NCBI GenBank assembly: GCA_019400425.1
Contig: JAFREE010000156.1
Coordinates: 1-56,970, forward strand
Direction of reading: 5' to 3'
Origin: Hymenochaete sp. R1
Taxonomy: Eukaryota; Basidiomycota; Agaricomycetes; Hymenochaetales; Hymenochaetaceae
Length of the DNA stretch: 56,970 bases
The position numbers were made by a program, and so were the translations under genes. This document shows positions 13,317 through 23,514 of this stretch, piece by piece; the first letter of the stretch is position 1; each line of letters starts with the position of its first letter. A model generated the notes under the pieces. That model worked only from the letters and a program-made list of their open reading frames with translations. It made no database searches and had not been told where the DNA came from.

Positions 13317-14005
13317 CCAGCTGCTGGATGCTTTTACGGCGGTGGATGCGCATGCCCGACGTCGGGGGAATGACAGAGGGATGCGTACCATCCACATAAA
13401 TGCGCGTACTTTGCCGACATAGAGGCGGTGATGGACGAGTGTATGCATATGTTGGGGATCACACTGCCTCTTGTCGGCTCGTTGAGTACGATGTCTTGCA
13501 TCAAAGAGACGTAAGCGCGCATACTGTATAACGATATCAAAGGCCGAAGATACCCTGACAGACCGCTTCGGTCTGTCTGTCTGTGAAGTCTCGGGGTAGA
13601 ATTAGACAAGGATCCTGATTCGCATTGTAAGAGCGTGCTCGTGGCCCGAAGTGAGTATTTCTCTTCTGAATTTCCCCACTTTCGGAGTCGCCTTGTATGC
13701 AGGTTCTGCGATACCAATGGGATCCTCGAATAGCATTTTTGCACTGATCCATTTGCTTCTTCTCGACTTTGTGGCGCTTTATGTTCCGTTGAATTCGCTG
13801 GAAAGGAATGATCGGATGTCCATTTTACATTCATTCCAAAGTGCGCCACAAGTAAACAAGAACACACAGATGATCTCCAAAACTCTGAGACTGGTGTGAT
13901 CCCATGGCTGCTCTCATTCGCACCATTACAAACTCATCTGGTTCACAGTCATGCGCATTACACTCGTTACCCCTCAGTTCCCACCGCTCTTTCCCTCGAA
14001 CAACC
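13317..14005. other. Divergent intergenic region
   Basis: This separates the secreted-protein gene from the questin oxidase-like gene. A 177-codon open frame on the minus strand (13334-13867) has no domain, no signal and irregular composition, so I do not call it. Regulatory sites beyond the TATA box are not identifiable. Confidence 0.4.
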
Positions 14006-15771
14006 ATGTCAAAGTTGAAGACGACAGTAACTGCTAACGCTCACTTGCACCAGGGCATCGTCCATTTTCCTGGTTCGTCGCCTGAGACCCGTGAGCTCGT
14101 CGCGGATCTACTCGAAGAGGACCTTCGTACCCACCATTGCTTCTTTGGCAAGGCCGGCTTCCACAACCACCTTCCACACCAGTGCGTCCTCATTAGCATT
14201 TAGACACATAGTTTCACTGAATGAATGCACCGCCGAATGCTAGCTTGTTAGCCATCTACGATCTCGGCGCACCAGCAAAAGTCATTCAGGAGAAATACGA
14301 CCTCGAGGCGAAAGTCTTGAGTCCCATCAACCTTGTTGATCGTCCGACGCAAACCGTTGCTGACCACATTGACCTCGAGATCACGCAAGAGAACTGGACG
14401 GAGCATCTTGGACCAGAGAAGTGCGGCACACCTCGTCCACTCTATTTTATGGATATTGATACGGAATGTGACTGTTCCTCTTCTCTTGTTGCTCGTCTTT
14501 CTATAGGAACTATGCACCTTACCTGACGTTCTTCGAAAAGGAGACGCAAAGGCTTGGGTCAGCAGGTTGTCTTGACGAATACATATTTTCTCCGAAAGCA
14601 AATGGGAACGGCAACGATATGTTGCGACGACTGGTTGGAGGAGCGTATGTGCACATCCTTGAAATTTAAAATTTGTGGCCTCTAATCTTTTTTCCAGAGC
14701 ACATCCGATGATCCAAGTTGGCGTGAGTAGTTCTCAAGTCTATATTTCTGCTTCGCGCTAAACGGGCGCAGTATGGAATTGAATTCAATAGTCTGCCGGT
14801 TCTTGCATCAGGTCAAACTTTCTCTCTCTGGGCTGGAATGCCGCTTTAGCTAACACTTCTTTGCAGGTCTCGCTGAGATAGCAGTAACAAGGCCTCATCC
14901 AGATGGGCTGTTCACTGAAGAAAGGGACTCTGGCGCAGAAGGCATCACCCTCCTTCAAATCCTCAAGGAGATGTATGACTCAGACACGCTCGAGCCCGTA
15001 TTACCATACGACCCCGATGCACTCCTTAGTAAGCGCCGAGAGGATGCTCTCAAGGGCGGGCGTCCCGCAGCTATCCGCGAACTTTCAGCAAAATGGTCCA
15101 TCAGTTCTGACTTGTCTATAGCCGAGCTTGACTCCCGTATAGAACAGATTATCTGGACCGCTACGCTTCTCTTCGCGGGTACTGGGAAGCCGGGACGCAA
15201 GCCTCGATTGGACTTCTTCATCATGCATTTCCTCACATCGGCCTTATTTCTGCCAACGATCATACCTGCTATCCGGAAGACGGAAGACAAGGCGCGCGTA
15301 TTGCGATTGTATGTATCCGCAATGCTGTTCTATGTGCTTATCCGCGGACGTCCCCGTATCGATTCGGAGCTCATTATGAGCTATACAGCGAATCCGAGCC
15401 CGCCATCCGCTGGTTTGACAAATGGTGCAAGCAAGAATGTGAATGGAAATTCGGGGGTAGAAAAGAATCCCTGGCACGAGATGTTGCACTCTGCGATCCA
15501 CGCGCCGGACTCGCATGTCCCAAAAGCACTTCGGACATTGTTGTATGCCTCACAGCGCTACGGCGAGACGAGGCCCGGAGAGGTCCCTGGCGCATTCGAT
15601 AAGGACGGAAAGGAAGTGCTGCAAGGAATATCTAAGGTCGATGGAACTGTTTTCGTCCGTGCTGCGGGGGTTTTGATGGATACACTCGGATGGGTTGGAC
15701 ATGGACAAGCTGAAGGAAACTGGGATCGGAGTGGACTTGGGTGGGACGGTGCCTGGGAGAACTCAGATTAA
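14006..15771 (+). CDS. Questin oxidase-like protein (AflY/GedK family)
   Basis: Exons 14006-14181, 14244-14420, 14507-14644, 14698-14722 (25 nt), 14772-14811 and 14867-15771 give 486 aa. The family (questin oxidase, PF14027) includes cofactor-poor Baeyer-Villiger-type oxygenases that open anthraquinone rings, such as GedK and aflatoxin AflY. Many basidiomycete members are uncharacterised. Family blocks visible: GFHNHLPHHLLAIYDLGAP near the N-terminus with paired His, NWTEHLGPEKNYAPYLTFF, AAHPMIQVGYGIEFNS with a conserved His, and FIMHFLTSALFLP with another His. These His-rich blocks recur across the family. No polyketide synthase or other cluster gene is nearby, so a stand-alone catabolic or detoxifying role is as likely as biosynthesis. 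No signal peptide was seen. The substrate is unknown. Confidence 0.88.
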
Positions 15772-15965
15772 ACAACTTAAATCCTACGCGTTCAGAAATT
15801 GTAAAGTAGTGTACAATAAATGGCTGAGAACCGGTGCGGAAAATAAGAATAATTGATGTTTTCAGAAACTTGACCTTTCTTGATCTTGATAGACGAGAGC
15901 AAAGTCCCGTGACTAACACGACTTGACCTTGAACTTCCACCATCTCGCCTTCTTCGTCCCCAACA

Positions 15966-18900
15966 ATGAGCGTATGTAACGTCCTTTTGTCCTATGAACA
16001 CTACATTTAAATTGGCATTTACAGAGCTTGAACACGCCGCAACCGATGGAAGAGGATATCCTCTCCGATGTCGTTCCCAGCAACATTGTCTCGCGTCAGG
16101 TACGCAAACGCGCTTCAACTCATAATAAGCGCTTTCTCATCTAGTAATACATGTCACCTTACTAACACACGCCTCTTCATAGCCAAGCGAAGGGCTGGGT
16201 GCGGAGAGCGAAAATGACGAAGACGAACAGATGGACGTCGACGAAAACGAGAATGAGAACGAAGAGCAGGATGAACTGGTGCGTGTCTTCCCTCCTTCAT
16301 ATGAAGTGGCGCGCGCTGGTCCGTTCAAACTGACGCGTTTCTGCTTCACTTTTGCATTCAGGAGGAGGATCAGCTTGTATCACCTATGTCCGAGAGGTCG
16401 CCAGGCAAGAAACGCGCAAAATGGAAGGCAGCGGAGGGCCAGCTTACGCAGAAAAAACAGGAGCTGGACAAAGCGAAGGTGTGTGGTTGGTTCCGTTCTT
16501 CTTCATAGGATCGTACTTGAATTATTCCCCTAGATCACCGATGCTGTAAAGCGTTATTCTTATCTATTGGGCCAGACGGACCTTTTCAAGCATTTTGTTG
16601 ACATGAAAGTGAGTTCAGGTCACTCAGCTCTCCAGCCAAACTAATTGTGCCTCGCCCAGCGTGCTCGGGATCCAGAATACGCTGCTCTTATGGACGCGCA
16701 ACCTAAACCAAAAGGAAGAGGGCGAAAGAAGGCCACGTAAGTTGCAAATGATTAGACGTTTTGTTCGTCCCTTTGACACAATATCTAGTGATACGAATGC
16801 AAGACGACGGAAGTCTGAGAAAGAAGAGGATGAGGAGCTGCTGCAGGACGGAGAGCGAGAACTGGACAACGACGACCAGCCGTTTGTATTTGAAGAGTCT
16901 CCAAGCTGTAAGTTGATTCATTGTGGACTCTGAAGGCTCATTCTGATAACATATGTCCCAGTTATCGATGGTCAAATGCGTCCGTACCAGCTTCAAGGTC
17001 TCAACTGGATGGTCTCGCTGCACCACAATGGACTGAACGGAATCCTGGCCGATGAGATGGGTCTCGGAAAGACACTGCAAACTATATCGTTCCTTGCCTA
17101 TCTCAAGCATCACCGCCAAATCAATGGCCCGCACCTCATCGTCGTCCCCAAGTCGACCCTCCAAAACTGGGCTCGCGAGTTCGCAAAATGGACGCCGTTT
17201 TTCAATATCGCCACTCTCGGCGGCTCGAAAGAAGAGCGCCAGGACACCATTCAGAACAAGCTCATCCCCATGGACTTTGAGGTCTGCATCACGACGTACG
17301 AAATATGCTTGATCGAAAAGTCCGCGCTCAAGAAAATGTCGTTCTCATACATTATTATCGACGAGGCGCATCGCATTAAGAACGTCGACTCCATCTTATC
17401 ACAGATCGTACGTGCATTCAGTAGTCGCGGTCGGTTGCTTATCACTGGGACGCCACTGCAAAACAACATGAAGGAGCTCTTCGCGCTACTTAACTTCATC
17501 TGCCCGGAAATCTTTTCGGATTACGCGGACCTCGAGAGTTTCTTGCACAAAGACGACTCGGATGCAACGGATGATAAGGATGCGAATAAGAAGGTGGTGG
17601 AAGCGCTTCACAAAATCTTGCGCCCCTTCTTGCTGCGTCGAGTCAAGTCAGACGTGGAGAAAAGCTTGTTACCGAGTGAGTGATTTAAATATAATCAAAT
17701 ACGGATTATACTAAACCTTTTTTAGAGAAGGAAATCAACATCTATATAGGATTGACTGAAATGCAGAAACAATGGTATAAATCCGTGCTGTCGAAAGACG
17801 TTGATGCCGTGAACGGCCTTACGGGCAAAAAGGAAGGGAAGACACGCCTCATGAACATCGTTATGCAGGTACGATGATGTTTTCTCCGTTATAAAGTACT
17901 TATTAAGAGATCACTAGCTTCGTAAAGTTTGTTGTCACCCTTATCTCTTTGATGGAGCAGTGAGTCTTGGTTTTAGCGGTGTTGGACCCCCTACCTGATT
18001 TTTCTTTCTTTCAGGAACCTGGTCCTCCTTATACGACAGATGAGCACATCATCAACAACGCTGGAAAGATGATGATTCTAGACAAGCTTCTGAAGTCAAT
18101 GAAAGAGAAAGGTTCCCGGGTGCTCATTTTCAGTCAAATGAGCCGTGTTCTCGACATCCTTGAAGACTACTGTTTGTTCAGGGGATACAGTGCGTGTTAC
18201 GATCGTTGGATCGAATTCATCGCTAATTTTGCTTGAACCTCACTCAGAGTACTGTCGTATCGATGGTGGTACTGCCCATGAAGATCGTATTGCATCTATC
18301 GATGAGTACAATAAACCCGACAGCGAGAAATTCATCTTCCTTTTGACGACACGTGCTGGTGGTCTTGGTATCAACTTGACAACAGCTGATATTGTCGTTC
18401 TGTACGACAGTGACTGGTAAGCCGATAGTCTTTTTTGAACTCGCTACTTTCTGATGGTTTGTCTAGGAATCCGCAGGCTGATTTGCAGGCCATGGATCGT
18501 GCGCATCGTATCGGTCAAACGAAGCAAGTCTATGTCTTCCGCTTCATCACTGAAAACAGTGTGGAGGAGCGAATGCTTGAGCGTGCTGCTCAGAAGCTAC
18601 GTCTCGATCAGTTGGTCATCCAACAAGGTCGCACTCAGATCCAGAAAAGTGGGTACATACGGTTTGGATTCTTGTCAAGACCCCTTGAGTTGATTCATGA
18701 TATCCACAGCGGCGAACAAGGACGAACTTATGGATATGATCACGCACGGCGCAGATAAAATTATCAATTCGACTGAACAGTGAGATCGGCTTTCTTGTCT
18801 TTCTCACAGGCGACTGATCCCGTTTCAGACTGAAAGTTGACGACGATATTGACAAAATCATTCAACTCGGCGAAGAGCGTACAGCCGAGTTGAATAGTAA

Positions 18901-20313
18901 ATACGAAGAGTTGAACTTCGACGATTTGAACAATTTCAAGTCGGATTCCATGCTGCAATGGGAAGGTGAAGGAGGCGCGAAGAACGTAAGCAACTGAGTT
19001 TCTTTCGTTCCAATCTCAACATGGCCTTACCTTGGATTTTAGCGACAGAACTTGAGTCTTGACTTACTGTCACTATCGAAGCGGGAGCGAAAGCTCAATT
19101 ACTCTGTCGATGCATATTATAAAGAAACGATGCGTTCGGCCCCAAACAAAACAGAGAAAGCCCCTAAGCTGCCCCGAGCCCCAAAGCAGATTAATATGTA
19201 TGATTCCATTCCCCCATCTGTAACGTCATTCGATACTTATTTTTATCGTTAGGCAAGAATTTCAATTTTTCCCGCCAAGACTGGCGATTCTTCAAGAAAG
19301 GGAATATAATGCGTACCGGGTTTGTCGCTTTTGGGGAAAGCTACAATTTTACACGATCAGCTTACTTTGCCTTTCAGAAAGAGAACGGGATACCAGCAAT
19401 ACCCACCCGCACCGACCTAACCCCCGAAGAATTGGAGAAAGAACGGGAAGCTGAACAAACGAAGATCGACGAGTCTGAACCGTTAACAGAGGAGGAGCAG
19501 ATAGAGAAAGAGTCACTCATTAGCCAAGGTTTTGAAAACTGGAGCAAACGAGACTTCCAACAGTTCGTTCGAGCCCTGGAGACGCATGGCTGGTAAATCC
19601 TCTTTTTTTAACCTCTCATCTTGAACTCTGTGTTGACAGTGAATGTGACAGGACTGAGAACTTCGAAATGCTTGCGAGCGAGATCGGCGAAAAAACAGCG
19701 TCGGATGTGGCTGAATACTACCAAGCATTCGAAGAGAAATGGAAGACACTTTCAGGTAAATGCAACCTTATTTATGATTTTGTTGTACTGACGAAAGACG
19801 TCAGATTACGAACGTATTGCTCAACGAATTGCGGAGGGTGAAGCGAAACGGAACAAGCAAGAAACTCTCTGGAATCTGCTTTCGAAGAAGATCAAGGCCG
19901 TGTCGTACCCTATGCAAGAGTTAGAGCTCAATTACCCCACAACAAAGGGTAAAATCTACAGCGAGGAGGAAGACAGGTACCTGCTATGCCGTCTGCATTT
20001 CTATGGCCACAATGTGGACGACGTATACGACCGTATAAAGAAGGACATCAGCGAGTTCCCCGTATTCCGATTCGACTGGTTCTTCAAGAGTCGTACTCCA
20101 CAGGAGCTGCAGCGCCGGTGTACGACCTTGCTTGGTCTTATCGAGAAGGAAGCAGAGGCAGAAGAACAGACAAAAGCGTCAACGAAAGCTAGCGGCAGAG
20201 GGAAAAAGAGGGCTGCGGAAGAAACGAAGGAATCGGCCAGCGTAGCGAGCAAGCGAGGGTCTCGTCCGGCATCTCCCCCTCCCGCAAAAGCCTCGAAAAA
20301 GACCAAGACTTGA
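15966..20313 (+). CDS. ISW1: ISWI-family chromatin remodelling ATPase
   Basis: ISWI ATPases slide and space nucleosomes. Twenty exons join in phase to 1088 aa: 15966-15971, 16025-16099, 16183-16278, 16362-16478, 16534-16608, 16660-16736, 16789-16907, 16962-17675, 17726-17868, 17918-17959, 18015-18189, 18248-18416, 18467-18648, 18710-18779, 18829-18985, 19043-19197, 19253-19319, 19378-19592, 19652-19755 and 19805-20313. The N-terminus is acidic. The Snf2 ATPase begins at [11 protein letters not shown], with Walker A in [11 protein letters not shown], the DEAH box in [20 protein letters not shown], then the helicase C lobe with [10 protein letters not shown] and [10 protein letters not shown]. 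The autoregulatory and HAND regions ([16 protein letters not shown]) lead into SANT/SLIDE ([15 protein letters not shown], then [13 protein letters not shown]). The tail is basic (KKTKT). ISW1 and ISW2 orthology cannot be separated here. The first coding exon is only six bases. Confidence 0.96.
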
Positions 20314-21519
20314 TGGTGGTTTGTTGTTGTACCCTTGGCGTCTTCGACTTTATTGTAGTACTTGATTTGTTTATTATTATACACTAGATGCATTCTCGTG
20401 GTTCCTTTGTTTCGTGCTCAAATCATTATGTTGTTTTGCGCTTCATTTGTCGTCTTCCTGCAAATCTTGCTGATGTGTATCGCGATGTCTTTGACCGCTG
20501 TCCTTCCTCTCGACACGGCGTACAGACCTTTTTCTCGCATACTAAGTTCATAGAACTTACTTCCTTCAGTTTCATAGCGCGCAAACCACCACTTTCTCCG
20601 TCAGTCCCCAGGCTCGAATCAAGGCCTTCTTCATAATCTTTTCAGAATTTGTGCAGCTGTAAGATATGTATATCAAGGACTCACAAGTAGAATCGGATGC
20701 CACGTTACTCTGAGGCTTGTGAAAGAGGGAATCGACCTACGGTGGACATTTATGATTTTATGATAGGAAGTTGGGTCTGATCTGAGTCCGAACTTGACTA
20801 CGGTCACCAGCACCAGCACCAGCTTCGGCAATCAGTAAGTGAACGAGGAGTGTACTCCGACTCCATGGCTTTCTCTCCGTTCTGGAGATTCAATACCAGT
20901 GCTATTATATCCGTGTATCTCGAAAAAGAAAGGATACGAACGAACTACAAACAGTACCGAGGATGGCTGAGAACTTTGGTGGTCGACATACACGCCTGTG
21001 GTCTTGGTCCTTCTTCCCGACAGAATAACACGGACCGAGCTGGCTACCCGTGAGTGAGATATGGAGCAGATGAAAGGATAAGAATGTGGGATACGATAAG
21101 AGTACAACGGTTTATATACATATTTCGCACATTGAAACAAAGGCGTAGGCACTCTGGGGAGAAGGGGGGAGGGGGGTTACGAGAACAAAAAAAATCTGAT
21201 GTTCGGAGGCACGGAAGTGAAGAAGAAAGAAAGAAGAAAGGGGAGAGGGAAACAAGGGGGTTGGAAGAAACGTTGGGTTCGACAAGAGACCGAAACTCAG
21301 AGACTCGAGGCAAAAAAAAAATAAGAGTAGTGAAAAAGGTCGGAGAAAGGCAGAAAAAAACAAACTGAAGGTGAGGTACGTTACGTGGGAGACCGAAAGA
21401 CGAATAGGTATAAAGACAGGTCAGGACAACGAACGCCATACACCAAGAACAGTCAGAAGAATGGAGACATACGAGACCAGAAAAAAGAGGAAAGGAGACA
21501 AAGGATGTAACAGCAGCAA
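20314..21519. other. Intergenic between converging ISWI and CBF1
   Basis: 1.2 kb with no supported gene. It contains a short ACCAGC tandem (about 20808-20822) and a purine-rich tract on the plus strand (about 21130-21480) that forms the 3' flank of CBF1. The open frames here are low complexity and I do not call them. Confidence 0.45.
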
Positions 21520-23011
21520 CTACGCCGCAGTCTTCTGCCTCTTCGCTGCCCTCCCCTTCTCTTCCTCTCCAACCTCCTCGCTCTTCTTCTCAAGCTCCCT
21601 CACCTTCTCCTGCAATGCGTTCCTCTCTGCCTCCCACGCCTTCTCCCTTTCCTCCTTCTCCTTCCTTCCCTTCTCCTCCAGGATCCTCAACGCACCCACC
21701 TCCGCCCTCACACTCGCCACCTCCGCCTTCACCCCCGCCAACTCCGCTTCCGCCTTCTCCCTCCGCGTCGCCTCGCCCTGGCACCGTCCGCGCGCCTCCT
21801 CGAGCTGCGCCTGCAGGTCGCCCATGGCTTGATCCATGAGAAGCTTCTCAAGCGTCCATTTCTCAATGTTCCGCGCCTCGTTCTCCTTGAGATGGTGGAT
21901 GTACTGGACGGAACGGCTCAGAATGGCGCCTTTGGCTTTTTCGCCGGTGCCGTTAGGGACGATGCGCGCGAGTTCGTTGATACCGTCGTTGATGTTAGAC
22001 CGACGGCGGCGTTCTACTTCTTTCTGTATACGAGCGAGAAAGAAAGATCGAGGTCAGAAGAAGTGGGTATATGCACAGATATTTTAACGTACGTGATTAT
22101 CCTTCCTTTGACGCGTCCATTCCTCACTACCCATTATGATCCCATTTACAGTCTGCGGTCCCCCACCTCGTCGTCGTTTCCCATCCGCGGACGGACTCGC
22201 ACTCATCACACTCACCATCGATGCCGCCGAGTCTGGGGCAGGCAGTGAAAGCCCATCTCCGCCCAAATCACCAGACATGGACTCGTCTTGGCCCAGTGTG
22301 GGAGGGCCGTGCGGATGAGTGCTCGGACCGGTTTGTTCTTGGAGTTGGGGATGAATGTTTGGGTCTTGGCCGGGTGATGATTCCATTTCCGTAGATTGCA
22401 TTTGTTGTTGGTTTTGTTGCTGCTGCTGCTGCTGTTGAGCAGCGTGTGCGACTGCTTGCGCTTGGGCGGCTTGCTGAGCAGCAACGGCTGCTTGTGCAGC
22501 GACCTGACCGGCTTGCGAAAGATTAGAAAGTGTCTCGGCGGCAGCTTCTTTGACTTGATTCTCAGATGGGTTCTAAAGAATATATATAAGCATAAAAGAA
22601 GAAGCTACAGATGAAGAAAAAAAGTGACTGAACGTGAAAGGCGAAAGTGGGTTGTACCTTTTGTTGGATAAGAGCGAGGAGAGCAGCGATGGCGGAAGGG
22701 TCTTGGGTAAGTATGCTTAGATGTGAGTTGCCTGCCCCATGATCCTTGAGGGCACGGAGTGCAGTGGCCATAGCATGTGTAGTAGACTCTTCTGAAAAGT
22801 CGGGGATGGATGAAAGAGACGTTGCTGCTGTCGATGGAACAGGTGCTGCGGACGTTGCAGTCGATTGCGACGACGGAAGAGACTGTATATTTCCGTTCGT
22901 AATCTGAATACTATCTGAAAGGTTGTTATCTTGATGGGGATGTGCGTGCGCTTGAATGGACGCTGTCCCCACTGCTGGAGGTTGATGTTGTGTTGTAGTC
23001 GTTGCAGACAT
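21520..23011 (-). CDS. CBF1: bHLH transcription factor, Cbf1 (centromere-binding factor 1) type
   Basis: Cbf1 binds RTCACRTG sites and in yeasts regulates sulfur amino acid, respiratory and centromere functions. Exons (minus) 22658-23011, 22093-22572 and 21520-22023 give 445 aa. The bHLH spans the exon 2/3 junction: EEWTRQRKDNH joined to KEVERRRRSNINDGINELAR, then the loop and second helix (SRSVQYIHHLKENE). The basic region has the H-E-R pattern (KDNHKEVERRR) that contacts CACGTG. The following NIEKWTLEKLLMDQ is highly characteristic of Cbf1 and distinguishes it from other fungal bHLH factors. A long leucine-zipper-like, charged coiled coil then runs to the end. The N-terminal half is Ala/Gln/Ser-rich with a poly-Gln stretch. 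A good target site lies in its own promoter. Confidence 0.94.
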
Positions 23012-23084
23012 GGTAAGAGGGAGGGGCGGGGTACTAATTTCACGACGAACAAAAGGCAAACTGAATGTATTCGACAACGATTGC

Positions 23085-23140
23085 GGCGACGACACCGACG
23101 ACACCGACGACGAGAAGGACGACGACGACGATGACGGCGA
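23085..23140. repeat. (GAC)n microsatellite
   Basis: Interrupted GAC/CGA trinucleotide repeat in the CBF1 upstream region. The frame is open on the minus strand but has no ATG there, so it is probably leader sequence. Confidence 0.7.
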
Positions 23141-23352
23141 GAGCGAAACGCGTGCAGCAGCGGCGGTTGTTGTTGTCTGTCTGTGTCGGGGAGGGAGGCG
23201 TCGAGATCACGAGAGAGGAGGGAGGGGAGAGAAAGCAAGTCACGACAAATCCGCGTGACGACGACTCTCCTCCCCCCAACTTTTAATACTCCAAAACCAA
23301 CCACAACAATTATGTAAGACATATATTAGGTAATAATGTATTATGTAGTTAT

Positions 23353-23365
23353 TCACGTGACGTCA
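23353..23365. promoter_or_regulatory. E-box overlapping a CRE in the CBF1/NHX divergent promoter
   Basis: CACGTG at 23354-23359 is flanked as TCACGTGA, a good Cbf1-type site. It overlaps by two bases a full TGACGTCA palindrome at 23358-23365, the bZIP/CRE consensus. The site is about 340 bases upstream of the CBF1 start and 150 bases upstream of the exchanger start, so autoregulation and co-control of both genes are plausible. Confidence 0.55.
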
Positions 23366-23514
23366 GCGATCTGCGTGTCGTGTTCGTCGTAAGCGTAGAG
23401 TTACTTCGCGCGCTCACTGTCAACGACGTCGACTCCGTCGGACAACGCGAACGCACCGACTTCAAGTTCGCCGTCGTCGCCGCCGCCGACAACATAGATA
23501 CCTGGCTACGCATC

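Noticed and set aside
13334..13867. 177-codon open frame on the minus strand
   Set aside because: No domain, no signal peptide, irregular composition, and it covers the divergent promoter region of two supported genes.
14421..14506. Coding extension PLYFMDIDTECD after exon 2 of the questin oxidase-like gene
   Set aside because: It reads open but leads to a stop in any onward splice; using the donor at 14421 gives LGPEKNYAPYLTFF, the family sequence.
12539..15771. A secondary-metabolite cluster around the questin oxidase-like gene
   Set aside because: No synthase, transporter or pathway regulator is adjacent; the neighbours are a small secreted protein and ISWI.
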